This document shows, piece by piece, positions 10,135 through 22,587 of a stretch of 64,000 nt of DNA. The translations under genes were made by a program, and so were the position numbers. The DNA comes from Inonotus obliquus. Its lineage: Eukaryota > Basidiomycota > Agaricomycetes > Hymenochaetales > Hymenochaetaceae. The notes under the pieces were generated by a model. It did no database searches. It saw only the letters and a program-made list of their open reading frames with translations, and was not told the DNA's origin. The stretch is taken from contig JAJHTX010000004.1 in assembly GCA_032164295.1 (NCBI GenBank), forward strand, positions 2,728,001 through 2,792,000, given 5' to 3'. The first letter of the stretch is position 1. Each line of letters begins with the position of its first letter.

Positions 10135-11885
10135 TCACGCTACCATAGAGTTCCGCGACGAACTCCTGCTCGTTGGGAGTTTAAGCTCTGAGTCATCGAG
10201 AACAACCGGCTGCCAGCCAGTGACCTCCGGCAGTCCGAGTGTACTGCCATTGTTCAAGAGCGGCGATGCGCGGTGAGACGGCTCGACGGGCATTGAACCT
10301 CGGCGAACAGCCACGTAGTCAGAGCCTTCAATTGAGCCAGCAGGGGAGATGGGGCGTCCGTTCGAGTTGAAGTAGGGAACCGTTGCGGATTTGCGAGGCT
10401 GGTGTAGGCCCGACTGGAAGGACGCAACGTCGTTGAGGGAAGCAGTAGGAAGCCGAATACCACCTAATTCCGAAGCAAGAACCTGAGGAGATGATGTCGG
10501 AGAAGCACTCGGAATCGAGAAAGACGACATGAGCGGGGAGTTGCTGTACGAGTCCATCCCAGAAATTGATCCTGCAGAAGTCGACGAGTAGATCGAAACT
10601 TGAATTAAAGGCAAAATCAGTCCCTTTCTCGATTTTCATCTTCAGGAGAGGACGAACCAGAGTCATCAAGGTCGCTTGACGCCGAGTTAGTTGACGAATT
10701 GGAGGCGGACCGTCGTCGAGACGGCGCATCAAGCTCCAAGTCACTCTGTTCCTTCTTCACAATCGCGTTCGAGCGATCTTTCGGGCTCGTAGAGCCAGAA
10801 AGCACCTTCGACGCGTGCTTGCGCGACTTGTTGCCTGCACGGAGCTCATCAAATCGCTGAGGACGCGGTCTCAAGTGTGTTCGCTCGTAAAGTCCACATT
10901 TGTTGCATACAATCTTACCCGGGTTCAGCGTTGATCGCCGCCAGGAGGGAGGCTCTGTGGTGTGACAGTTGAAGCAACGTCGACGAAGGTACTGAGTCTC
11001 CTTCGACGCAGCGTCATCTGTGTGCTGGATTGGGATGGCGGCATGTGGTGCCATGTACAGCGGCATAGGCAGGTGGCCTGCTTGCGAAGGTGGGCGAGGG
11101 TAAAAGATGTGCTGAGACGGGACAATAACCTGGGTACCATCCTCAAGTTTGATGCCCTCGTCCATATCACGGTAGGGAGGATGAGGAGACATATACGCAT
11201 CCTCAAGGCGAGGAGGCGTGCCGAGATGCATGTGTCCGTGGAGAGCTGAAGGATCCGCAGACAGTGCAGGTTGAGGCGATCCAGAGTCACTCATACAGAG
11301 GGGCTCAGAATAGAAACCATCCCTCGGACCATAAGCCCCGTAATGTCCATTATGCTCATCCGACATGTACGGAGGCAAAACGCGGTGTACGCCATCATCG
11401 TGGTCTCCGTGCATTGAAGAAAATGAAGCACGACGGCTCATCGCCTGGGCATGTAAGTGTTCGTGGTGCATATGCGAAGGAAGGACCGGATGCGGAAGTG
11501 GGGCAGGGGTACTCCATTCCGAACTAGAAGTCAAAGGCGGAGGCGAGTACGCATCAAGTTGCTCCGAGTAGTCCTGGCCATGCAATTCATGCAAAAGCGA
11601 GCCATTGCTCCCGTGACGCTGGGGTGCGTAGAAGTGGCCGGAAGGGGCGCCGTTCCACATGGCGGGGTTCTCCATCGAGTGCGTGACTGGCTCAGACTCT
11701 GGATAGTGGTGAGGATAGCCGTCTGCAGCAAAAATGGAGTTTGGTTCGATTTGCTGCTCAAAGTCGACTTGTGGTTTGAGGTTCTCGAACGGATGTTCAA
11801 GTACGATAGAGTTGCGAGGGGAGGGAGTCTGGGGCAAAGAGGAGTCAGAGGAGACGGTGACTGCGTCAAAGTGCGTCGAGTCCAT
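10135..11885 (-). CDS. GATA-type zinc finger transcription factor
   Basis: This encodes a sequence-specific nuclear regulator with one GATA zinc finger. Two exons, 11885-10658 and 10598-10135, join to 563 residues across a 59-bp intron (GTTCGT donor, ACTGAT branch-like site, TTCAAG acceptor). The long N-terminus is rich in Pro, His, Ser and Tyr and is probably disordered. The finger, at about residues 303-330, is C-F-N-C ... C-N-K-C with 19 residues between the Cys pairs and a WRRSTLNPGK loop, followed by a basic arm (GLYERTHLRPRPQRF). A basic/Ser-rich linker and an acidic stretch (SGSSSPEDE) come next. If the intron is kept, translation ends after RERD at 10617, giving a 422-residue form. 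It is flanked by unusually long non-coding DNA. Family is certain; orthology, for instance to the fruiting regulator Gat1 of Schizophyllum, is a guess. Confidence 0.9.
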
Positions 11886-14171
11886 TTAGTGGGGGTATGT
11901 CGTGCACGTCGTAGCTTGAGAGATTAATAAAGATAAAAGGGAGAAGAGAGGCGTCGTGGAAAGGCGCGTACGACGACGACAACAACAAGGAGGGGATGAG
12001 GACGAGACGACCGAGTTGGACCGTCTTTTGTATTTTGTAGATGATAAAAAGGTGTAATTTATTGGCTGGATATGCAGTGTCGCGCTTTCCTGATTTGAAA
12101 TTGAGACAAACAGTGCTAAATAGCAAGATCAAGATTGGAAGAAGTGGGCTTCCGGGGTCCTTAAGGGTCCAGCCTGGCGTGGGAAAAGGACGACCAGTTC
12201 TTTGGCTCTCTATCGAGACTCAACCTCATTTCAAACTAGCACCCCCAGGCAAGCGCTGCACGACTACGACGATGCTCTCAATCACCGTCCGTCCGTATCC
12301 CAATCGCTAGAGTTGTGTGGTTGAATGCATATTGTATTGTGCTGGGCTCTGCGTGTGGCCTGGACTGAATGTACATGTACCTGGAGTCGGCAAGGGAGTG
12401 GAAGAGATGTGCCCTGCCCGCATCGCCCCGAGCGCCCATTTCATGCTTCTTCTTCACTAAGAGCGTCGCACGCTGCCGTTTATGCCGGTGCAGTGACAGC
12501 GGCGCTCTAATTCCCCACTCCAAGTTATACTGTATGCCGTCACGGGAGTCACGGGAGGAGCAATTTTAGCTGGCTCAGATGAGCTGCCTTTGCACCCCTG
12601 TGGTAGGGTCATACGGCCTAGAGCAACAACGCAGGGGACTCGTCTTAAGCATCTGTTCGTTCAAAAAAAGACGTAAATTCGGTAGTTCTTAGTTCTTAAG
12701 CAAGCCGAAAGTGACCCTTTATGCTAAGCGAGGCACATTCGCAGTCGGCGAGAGGCAACCTAAAATGTATGTACGGACGACTAGCGCAGCACAGCGCAGT
12801 CGCGAAGGACACGCGATGAAAAGGGGCTTCCGAGTCGTCGTGTGGGCCTGGACTACGCTGTATGTCATCCTCATCCCCCGCTGTAGCTTCCACCTTCGAC
12901 CTGCATGTATTCGGAAAAACGCCCTTCTTTTATGCCGGATATATCCTCTCTTCCCGCCCGGGAAGATCGTCGACTCGAGTCCGTCAGCGTCGGCGTCATT
13001 GTCACCACTCCGTCTCCGTCTTTCTGCATCCGACAAGGAATTCCTTCGACGCTCGCGGTACACAGCACCTACACGAACGCGTATACTTGTCGACTTCGAG
13101 ATGTCGTAGTGGCGGTGGCACGGACGTCAGACCAATGGGAAGGAGAGACGGAAGGAAGGAAACAGATTGCGTTAGATGGGCGATGATGATGCTACAGTGC
13201 CATTCGACGCGCTGGCTCTCGAGCGAGGCGGGAGAATGGCATTCCACAGTTAGGGCGGTGCAAGCACGAGTACAGAACCACATGGAAGTCTCTTAATCCT
13301 AATGAAGCCCTTGCCGAATACCGAATACCGCATATGGCTCTCCCTGCTAACTATGGATCCTCGTTCGTATACATGGATCCTCGCATACATACAAGTACAT
13401 GCTCACAGCGCTTGAAAGAATTCGGCACAGGGCACAGGACAAGATATCGTATCGTATCGGAATTACCATTAAATCTCGGCATATGCATCCGTATGCAGCG
13501 CCCGAAAAGCTCTTTTTTTAAGCTCGATGGAAGTGAAAAAGCGGAGTAGCGTTCCCCTGTGTGTTGTGTATTGGTACCGTGAAAGTTATTGAGTAGCGTC
13601 CGCGAGGCTCACATAGTCACAATAATATTAGACTCCGCGGGATTTCCTCTCTGCAGGCACCCGAGTCGGTCCAGGTCGTCCTCCTTTGCCTCCGCATAAC
13701 ATCTACTTTCTTGTAAAGGATACAGGACACTTACTTACTTGTCCGAGTCGGTCTTTCTCATGTACCAATGCCAATGCCACTTTAGTCAATGCCGTCGGTC
13801 GGCGAGTCGGCGATAACCAAGGAAAGAGTCCTGAGGACAGAAAGGACAGATGCAACCCATACCTGGACCAGGCGAGGCCCAATACACATATACACATATG
13901 GGACCTCGGCTGCCTAGACATTCCGGTGGTGGTATACACGAGCACTGGTACTGGTGAAAAGCTTCTGGCCTCTGGCTCCCTTTGTCACGGTATTCTTTTG
14001 GGTTCAGGACCGCATCCGTTTCTTCCTACTCTTCCTCCTCTTCCTATTCTTCCGCTCTTCCGCTCTTCCTGGTCTTCGCGACTCTTCTACTAACCTACTA
14101 ACCGTTTAACGCCAAATTCGGTTATCTGACCTAGTGAACACGTAGGATTCTCGGAGCGGAGGGAGCAAGCT

Positions 14172-14192
14172 TAAGGTCTAAGGTCTAAGGTC
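14172..14192. repeat. TAAGGTC tandem repeat (3 x 7 bp)
   Basis: Three exact copies of TAAGGTC. Some 25 bases further on lies an irregular ACTCCGG/ACTCCAG repeat (about 14217-14241). Both lie in the long region upstream of the GATA-factor gene. Confidence 0.85.
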
Positions 14193-14418
14193 TTTCCTTT
14201 CGTCACCAGTACTACTCCGGACTCCAGACTCCAGACTCCGGCGCAGTCGGAAGTTTTATATTACCTGCACCCCTCTGCGGGCTGCGCGCGCGTCAGACAA
14301 GAGCTTCTCTATTCCTTTATTGAAGCTTCGTTCCTATTCAGGCGAAACACAAAAAAAGGCAAGGTCTCGCTGAGACCTTCTTCACATGTATTCTACACAC
14401 TACATACTTGCATACAAT

Positions 14419-14440
14419 CCACATCCACATCCACATCCAC
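14419..14440. repeat. CCACAT tandem repeat (3.7 x 6 bp)
   Basis: Three full copies of CCACAT plus CCAC in the long intergenic region. Confidence 0.85.
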
Positions 14441-15443
14441 GGAATCCCAAAGCTATCCAGGTAGGCCTAAGGTACATCTATTACATAAAATATTGCAGTA
14501 AATTTTCACAGGGTATTCACATACTGAATAAATAATTCAATAAATGCTGAATGCTGAAACACTTTCAATCCATGTCATACCATGTCACCTGTGTCCGTGT
14601 CCGCATCTGTGTACTAGTAGTCCATGTTGACTCACGCAGCACGCAGAAGCGTTTCTTTTACACATGGGACACACATAGACGTCTGGGAAGAATTCGGATA
14701 ATTCCTTTCCTTTCCTTTGGCTCGCTCGGGACCGAGAATCGCCTACAGATACAGATACAACTAGTAGTGACTCCGACCCAATTACTGACACGGCACAGAT
14801 ACAAGCGCCCCTGGTGTTAAAATATGAAAAAGGATCCGAACTCCAAATTGCCTGGGGCCTGGGAAAGACAGTTCGTTATTTGCGTTCGCGGGAGCTCACC
14901 CCGCGGTCAAAGAGTGAGTGAGGAGGGACGGAGGAGGAGGAGGAGGGAGCCAACGGCGAATCGGCGAATGTGAGCGAGAAGAGCCGCGGCTGGTTGTGGT
15001 TTTCTCAAATTATTCCTTAATTCCCTATTCCTTATCCCCTATTCCTTTTCCCTTTTTCTGCGGGATTACGAAATCAAGAACGAAAGTTTGCAACGCTAAT
15101 TTTCCAAAGCATGTATATGCATATGTGCATGGCAGAACTTCTTTAGCATTTGCAGTGTGACAGGGGTAAAGCTTTCGGAGACAAGGTTCCGCTGGCTGAG
15201 ACTCGAAAGAGTCAAAGGAGAAAGGGGACTAGAGTAAAGTAACTGCGGGGAGCAAACATTACGCGACGGTGAGCGTCTAACGGTCCTAGCACGGAGTCGG
15301 AGGTCGGAGGTCGGAACTTGAAACTAAACAGCGGGAACACGAAATTCTGAACAGCGAAACAACTATTCAACGGAAATGTTTTCCCCCTTACTTTAGCAAT
15401 TAGCATGAGAGGTCCTGGACCTATGAGCTGAGAGGCCTAGGGG

Positions 15444-15459
15444 CATACGCATGCGTATG
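15444..15459. repeat. Perfect 16-bp palindrome CATACGCATGCGTATG
   Basis: The 16 bases equal their own reverse complement with no spacer. It lies inside the 6.8-kb upstream region of the GATA-factor gene, and could be a binding site for a dimeric protein or chance; nothing in the sequence decides. Confidence 0.7.
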
Positions 15460-15515
15460 TGTCGCCGCCAAACCCGCCGCCGGGGAACCTGCGCGGTATA
15501 TCTCCGGGCGTCTTG

Positions 15516-15540
15516 GAAACGAAAACGAAAACGAAAACGA
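15516..15540. repeat. GAAAAC tandem repeat
   Basis: Three exact GAAAAC units with partial units on both sides, in the long intergenic region. Confidence 0.85.
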
Positions 15541-16067
15541 AGACGCGCAAAGGATAGGATTATACTATGACTATTTCGTTCATGTTAACGTTAAACGTTG
15601 TCGCGTCTTAAGTACCGAATTCCGAATTCCGAAGTCGCTTGCATATGTATGGTGGATTCTGACCTTCCGGAAGCACTCTTCGAGCGTACGTCGGTAATTA
15701 CGCTAAATCACGCTACCGGGTGTGCGGGATTTGCGGTGTGCGGGACCCACGCGCGGGGTGCCACACGCACACGCACACGACCGACGATAGACAGGAGCCA
15801 CTGTTGTTGATGATGACGAAACGAAACAATTGACGACGACGGACAATGATGATGGCGATGGACGATGATGATGCTGGGAGCCCCGGAACCTCCTCGCGAA
15901 TACTTACTACCACTACAACACTTACAGCATTGAGCACCACCTTAACTCCTGCGGCGTAACCTGTGCTGTGCAAGGCAAACACCTTTGCACTAGTCGTTTT
16001 TCGGTCTAGTGACACGGGTTTCAAAAAGGATTGGATTGGATTTAGAGGGAAACAGTGACAGAGGACA

Positions 16068-16093
16068 CGACAACGACAACGACAACGACAACG
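16068..16093. repeat. CGACAA tandem repeat (4 x 6 bp)
   Basis: Four exact CGACAA units. Its reverse translation explains the Arg/Cys low-complexity frames seen nearby, which are therefore not counted as genes. Confidence 0.9.
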
Positions 16094-18721
16094 TCGATTC
16101 GGACTCGGAACCGGAAGACTTGAAGCGTCGTATGTCCTCCGCCATCTCACCTGAGACGTGAACGATGAGAGACGAGATTGGTGTTATTTGCCTTCAGGTG
16201 GTAGGTTGAAAGAATCGAAATCGGACACCTCGGCGACGACCGCTTGACGATTTTGTTACCCATCCCAAAGACGGCGCTTTCCTTTTCTGGTGTTAAATTC
16301 TATTTTGAGCGGTTTCGGGGGGCCCAGGGTAGGTAACTTTATTATGTCCTTCCGCTAATTTTTTTTCGTGTTACGAACTTTACCTTTCAATTACAAAAAA
16401 AGGTGAGAAAATAGGTGGATTTCCGTTCAAAACCGATGGAGACTCTTCAACCACGGCTCCATAAGCTTGAGTGGAGAAAAAAAACTGTGGTTGTTTTTGT
16501 GGGGGATTGTATGGCAGGGTTTCGCCGAGAGTTGTAAGGTTCCAGATTCCTGATCGTCGGGTCCCCTGCTGACCGTGTTTGGAATGCGCAATCTAAGATA
16601 AGTTTAGAGAGGGCATGCCTTCGAATGCTGGGCGAAGGAAACGGATCTCGTGGATAGGAGTTTCTCCTTCGGGTTAAAGGTCAAAGGGCAGGTCTGAGGT
16701 ATGTGTAGTAATAACATCCTCCTGCATGTCTAATGGAGGTGAAAGGACGACGGACGGACTATTCCGAGGGTTCCTCGTTTTCCAAGCTCTTCGTAGAAAG
16801 AAAATCCTGAATTTGTTATCATCGTAATTAGTAGCCGCCTCCCTCAAGGAGAAAGGAGATAAGGAGTCTTTGTGAAAGCAATGGAAGGATGACGGGATTC
16901 ATCGACCGGATCACTCAAGCACTTTGATTACTTCCTGGCGAAACGAAGGAGTTGTCGGGTGACGGTAAAACTAATTCTCATTGCCATTGACACACCACGG
17001 AGAGGAGGGGAGAGGTGCATTATCTCCGGGTCCATGTCCGTTAGTGTAGCAGCCACTTCGCGCGTACCTTTAGACGAAAGTCATCGTGGACCGCGGCAAA
17101 ACACTCTTCCATGCTTACCAGTGAACTATCAGGACGTGGGAGATTTGACTGGGCAAGAGAACCGAGAAGTAACCGTTTGTTTGCCTTGAAACAGGTAATT
17201 GCCTTTTATTGAAACTTGCTTCTCGAAGGCGTGAGTGGATAAGTTATTTTCCCATCCAAGATTGGGTGAGTGAACCGCCGAAGGCAGTGCGAGAACATGA
17301 GAGTGACGATTCGGAAGAGAGGGAGCTAGAGAAAGGTAGATTGCATATCGAGGCGATCTGAAGTTAGCGTAGTTCATCATCATCGGAGAGGGAGGATCAT
17401 TTGCCTCGTATTAGAGCGTCAATCTGATGACCCTTGTTTCAACTATGCTTTGAGCTGTGCAAATATTGATGGCGGAATGTTGCCCACCAAGGGAGAGTGA
17501 AGCTCTCCGATCTGAGAAGGCCACACTGCTATGCAAGAAGGTTGAGCGCGGGCGGGCGCGGAACAAGAAGTACATGCCTTCGTTATCTCCTTCTCCCGTG
17601 CGGGACACATGCAAAGAATCTGTCACGTCACATAAACATTATCTGAAACACGTACATACGAGCATATCTCAGGTACATTTCAGACTCAGCGAGTAATATT
17701 TACCGTCTACCATCATGTGTTTATTCGGTCACACTTCCCCTCGGAGAAGGAGTGATCGACGACTAAAGTTCATACACTTACTTGCCAAGAAAGCGATGGC
17801 AAATGCTGGTGTCGTGTTCACGCAGCCGATACTGCAATCCCGTCGGCACACAGGCACAAGAACGTTTCTCTCTATTGGTAAACAACCCCTGCTTCTTTGA
17901 TGCCCCGGTCGTCTGACCATGAGCCGATGGGAATCCGTGGCGTGCAGAAACAAAAGGTCATATTCGCCTGCAACGGGGAAAAGCTCAGCTTACGTGGGTC
18001 ACACGGTAGTAAGAGATTACCTGACAAGACGACCCATTCCCTCGTTCATTAACATGGAGAAGCATACCATTTCCAAAGCTAGTCGAATACACACGGGGAT
18101 ATTAACACTCACAGCGCTCGAGAGAATGCCGTTCTGCTTCCATAGGACACAGCTTTACAGCGTTAGGATGAGCCTTCCTCGGACGACGGCCATGTATGAA
18201 ATTAGCCCAACCCAAGCAGGGCCCTGAGCAATCGGCAAGACGAAACTCCTGTGCCTCGAGTGACTTGGAAGAAGAACCAAAGGTCGATGGACATAAATGT
18301 CCCGCCGCCATCCGACCGCGGGAAGATGGACAATTTGGACCAGAGAAAGTCCGTCAGGCAATCCACCAGCTTCCAGATCACTTAGTGCTTATCCTTTGGT
18401 TTCTTGTCTTCATTTCATACATGCCTGGTCTGACATAAAACCATGTAGTGTAAGTCTGGTAGTCGAATAGAGGAGAGGTTGGCCTGGTTGCAGAAAGAAA
18501 GAGTGGCTATGACGCATGTGAACAAAGTTCTCAATATGAGGATGATCGTCTAAGCGGGTGAAAACGTAAGCGAAACTTCTATTTTAGGACTGAGCGGGCG
18601 GGAGACGCCGTGCACGCGCCACTGCGCCCACCGGTAGGCTTGCCAGCGACAAGAGCGACTTAGACTCGGACGACTTATCGCTGCTGGTGCTGGTGTCTGT
18701 TTCTCCTTATGTTATCCTACA

Positions 18722-21700
18722 ATGTGGTATAGTCTTACCGCTTCATCTCTACCTCGCCACTTGCGACTACCCATCTTTGCTTCCTTCGTCTTACATGCCT
18801 TCCTCGCCAATGCACAGCCTGCAACACTCTCATTCTCAGAGTGCACTGTAGGAAATCCAATCGACCCGTCTCTCAAGATTAATGTTTCCACCGTCTATGG
18901 ACAGCTGCTCACAGATGGCAGCCTTGGAAGACATATTAACCTGACCGTACTTGGAAATACGGGCCAGACAATTGAGCCAATTTCTAATGAAACCAACTTA
19001 CTGTGTAAGTTCCAGTACTTCTGTAACGAATGCTCTGTTCAATATCTAATGCCTTCTATTTATGCTATATAGCAACTATATTTACCACTAGCTCTGTTCT
19101 ATCCTTCAACGTTTTCGAAAACAGCTCATTCTTTTGCACGAGTCTACGTCCACCATCTCCGTTGCCATCTGTAGATCCAAGTAATTATTACTGCCCTGTA
19201 AGCACTGGCCCCGTAGCTTTCTCTGCGGCAATACTTCTTGGGGACCATGAGTATGATCTCTTGACGATAAATACGCGGTTACGAATAGTGGATACGTCCT
19301 CGCCTGCCATTGAATTGGGCTGCATCGACGTGGCTACAACCCCCTTGACCAGTTCTCGTGTAGCAGGGTCGCCATACGGAAATGCAACAATTATCTTCTG
19401 GATAAGTGTCGCGCTCTGTATAGCGTACTGGCTAGTGGTCGGTTTGGCGAGACTCGTGGCTGCGTGGGGTCGTGGTGGGTCGGGGTCGGGAAGGACTTTA
19501 TGGTCTCGTCTGGAAGGAGCGGGTTATATCCTTGCCAGTGCAATTAGCGGGGAACGATTTTCATCTACGCCCGCACTTCTTCGCTTTAGTGAGCATGTTC
19601 GTTTCATCACTTCGGGATGTTATTGACTCAAGCACCAGGTACACCATCCATGCGCGACGTCTTCTTTCATACTCAGTGGTGTGCAGCCTTAGGAATGGTC
19701 GCCGTTCAATGGCCAACCTTTGCTTGTGCGTTCTCCTTGTTTTAATTGGATCTCAACTTGACAGATTTCTGCAGACCCAATGCTTGCGCAAACGACATGG
19801 ACAACGCTTATATTCAGTGGGTTACGCTGAAACGTACCCTTAAACTTTCTCTTACAATTCTCACAGATATCACCCTGACCCAAGGAGGAGATACTACTTC
19901 AAAGCACTGGGATCCGTTGAGGGTCCAGGATTATAACCCTCCTTCTGATTTTGCGGATCAACTGAGTGATCCCACCTCGCCGATTTTTGTTGACTCCGCT
20001 GCTCCAAATACCCTCCTAATGCTTCCTGAGAACACTTCTGCCGGTCTTGCCTCAATTGCGGCCGTGGTTGGTCTCAGGCCACAAGATCTGTTTGGTGTAT
20101 GTTTGGTGTTGTTCCTGGCCATTGTCGCGGGAGTTATTCTCATCAGCCTTATCGTATGGGGGATCGACCAAGTTGGAGTAACGGTGTTCGGAAGGAGAGA
20201 AAAGGGTTCACCTTTTGGTGGTCGGACTCCAGCTTACATGCCGCCAGCAAGAGAACCAGATAAGAATATGGTTTCGGTTACCGATGACGATGGCGCGTCC
20301 GCTGCTGGCTATCGCTTGTTTCGCTCGACTTCCATCCCTCTCTCTGGCGCGCTTGGAAGGCACTGGTGGCGTTTGCGGATCAAACCCAGCTCGTTCCATG
20401 GGAGCATCCTTCACGGCAATCTTGTTCGGATTCTCATACTATTCCATCTCCCAATCACTATTTTCTCTTCGTATCAATATTCAAATGCTCGTTCGCAATC
20501 CTCAATTGTCTCCGTTGTCCTGGCAGTTCTCGCATTCACAGCATTCTCAATCGCCTTACCAGCCTTTCTAATTTTCCGCCTTTATACGACAGCAACAAAC
20601 AAGTTGTATGACGAGACGAGGACGCTCATGATGCTGGGACCGCTCTACAACCATTACGCACAGGGTTCCCAGTTATTTGCGTGCATGTTTTTCGCAAGTA
20701 ACCTTGTTTATGGCATCACTATCGGATGTGGCCAGAGGAGCGGTACAGCACAGGCGATTATCATCCTTGTGATGGAGATCGGTACATCATTGAGCACAAG
20801 TATTTGGTTACCGTGGGGAAGAGGCGCGACGATGGGCCTGATCAGTTTCTTTTTCTGCGTTGCGCGCTTAACTGTGGCTGTACTATTGGTGATACTTACG
20901 CCCACTGTAAGTAGTCCAATCTTCCCTCGCGTGCTGATAGGCTAATAACCTTTTTCAAATTGCCAGGTCTCAATCGGTATTTCCGCGGGAAGTTGGATTG
21001 CGGCGGCAATTTTGTTCGTCCTTGGATTGATGTATCTTGCATTCTTGATCATCTTAGCGGTCAAACTTCTGGAAGCGATACTTCGTATCATTGGGCGAGT
21101 TCCCTTTGATAGAAGCAAGCACACACTCGACACGGGTGTCCTGGGAGTGATGGGCTTGTTAGGTTGTTGTACGCCGAGAAAACGTCGCCGGAGACGCCGC
21201 AGGACGGGGAATGATGTCCGTCTATCCACTGGAGCCTCTTCCCAGCAACCATTCACGATTGGTAATAAACATCCCTCACCTCCAAGCTCCTCACACGGAC
21301 CGCCATCCGTGTTACGACCGGAACATGCCTTGAGACCCTACAGGGAAGATAGCGACGATGAAAGTGGTTTCATAATGGGATCTTGGCAGCCATTCCCTCA
21401 ACCTGGTTATGGAGCCGTAGATGATCGGCCTTCGTCGCCTCCTGTAGCTGAAACTCCACCACCCAAGTCTGGTTTCGCTCGCGTCGGCGGAGGACGAGCG
21501 AATTACGAATCACCGTATTCTATTGCTGGTAGGAAAGATACGTCTCCAGGTAGTACGGCGAAACATGAGTTCCCCTCCGTGGAGAGGATACAACAGCCTA
21601 GTCCTGTGCCTCGGACGGAAACACCGACGAATAGGTCTACGATTACAGTCAACCATCCGAGCGTCACACATTCTGTAGGTAGTGGACTGCCTCCCGGCGC

Positions 21701-22160
21701 AATGAATCTTGCGCAGCCTCAGGTACACGTGCGAACACGATCACAAGTTGCGATCATCGAAGATGCATCAACATTGTTCAACTTACAAACAGGAAGTTCA
21801 GCTGTTATTCAAGATGCTTCTGAGCTTGTCAGACCGACTTTGATATCTGCGGATACGGACGATTCGTCTGCTGATATTGCTCAACCGAAGAGGACGTTAT
21901 GGGGTAAGTTTAGGAGGAATAGAAGGATGAGTGATGGAAATATGCCTTCTTCTGATCAGCCTGGTGAAGGAGGTGGAGGTGGTGGTGGGAGATCGTTTGT
22001 GGTGTTGCGAGATAAGAAACCTTCACCTGAAACTTCGAAACCGCCTGAACCTGCTCCGGAGCAGCCAGCGGAAGGTCGAAGGTCTTTTGTCGTACTACGA
22101 GGGAACACAGCGGATGATCCATCGTCTTCACGAACTCAACGTCGATTATCTCAAACCTAA
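18722..22160 (+). CDS. Fungal ML-like/TRP-like membrane channel protein (Pkd2/Flc family)
   Basis: This belongs to the fungal family with an N-terminal ML-like lumenal domain followed by a TRP-like membrane domain, including fission yeast Pkd2 and the yeast Flc proteins, linked to calcium flux, FAD transport and cell-wall stress. Exons 18722-19004, 19073-19588, 19639-19725, 19775-19816, 19867-20906 and 20967-22160 join to 1053 residues. A signal peptide (residues 1-32, ending near FLANAQ) precedes SFSECTVGNPIDPSLKIN, a typical ML-like start. Hydrophobic spans follow, for instance IIFWISVALCIAYWLVVGLA, FGVCLVLFLAIVAGVILI, SSIVSVVLAVLAFTAFSIA and the final pair after the 20907-20966 intron. The cytosolic tail (about 350 residues) has a basic start (PRKRRRRRRR) and is disordered, with the motif RSFVVLR present twice near the end. 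It is unusually long on the N-terminal side for a fungal Pkd2, so exact substrate and location are unknown. Confidence 0.85.
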
Positions 22161-22587
22161 CATCTCTCCACTATGTATTCCTTTTCTTATTTCCCTCCCG
22201 TTCGTGTTCGTTCGTCCTGCGGACATACATCCTTTCGGTTAAGTTACGAATAACTCACGGACTCTCTCCAAATTGTATCATCTTTTATTTCATGTTTACA
22301 TGCAATGCCCTTTGCTTTATTATTTTTCGATTGTTCGTCGAGGTACATTCCAAATATTATGGATTGATTACCACATCTCTCTTTAGTCCATCAAGTAAAA
22401 ATGTGGGAAATACTGTCAGTTTGATGATCAAGAAAAGAATCCAAAGGAATATGAGATTAAGATGGATGGGGTAGGAGTTATGGCACATGTATAGTTGGTT
22501 GAAAATACAACAAATGCACGCAGATACATAAGAGCTATTCCGAAAGGGGGGGACGAAGAGGGGAAGAGAATAAATTGCAAACAAGTC
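22161..22587. other. Convergent 3' region
   Basis: About 430 bp between two converging stop codons. TTTATT at 22284-22289 reads as AATAAA for the minus-strand gene and could be its poly(A) signal. I see nothing else. Confidence 0.5.

Larger units (their letters stand above)
11886..18721. other. 6.8-kb intergenic region upstream of the GATA factor and TRP-like genes
   Basis: This is the longest gene-free stretch in the window, lying between two divergent starts (11885 minus, 18722 plus). No frame exceeds about 145 codons and none contains a recognisable domain; the longest ones are Arg/Cys/Val low-complexity translations of repeats. The 60 bases before the GATA start are pyrimidine-rich on the sense strand, like a fungal 5' leader. 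Short tandem repeats at 14172-14192, 14419-14440, 15516-15540 and 16068-16093 and a 16-bp palindrome at 15444-15459 occur in its middle. A long upstream control region, a long spliced leader, or a non-coding RNA gene would each fit. Confidence 0.5.

Noticed and set aside
10135..10614. The C-terminal GATA-gene exon taken as a separate small gene
   Set aside because: It has no ATG at its start, lies in the next frame of the same strand and joins the GATA exon by a plausible 59-bp intron with a total length divisible by three.
11457..11927. 156-codon plus-strand frame antisense to the GATA-factor exon
   Set aside because: Shadow of the real coding strand; Arg/Val-rich composition is typical of antisense reading.
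11866..12132. Open frame overlapping the GATA-factor start, a possible upstream ORF
   Set aside because: It begins at TTG, not ATG, and only overlaps the main start out of frame; no evidence of translation.
15713..16150. Open frame of 145 codons on the minus strand with RCRCRCR and VVVVV runs
   Set aside because: It is a translation of CGACAA/GATGAT-type repeats; there is no domain, no splice-supported extension and strong low-complexity bias.
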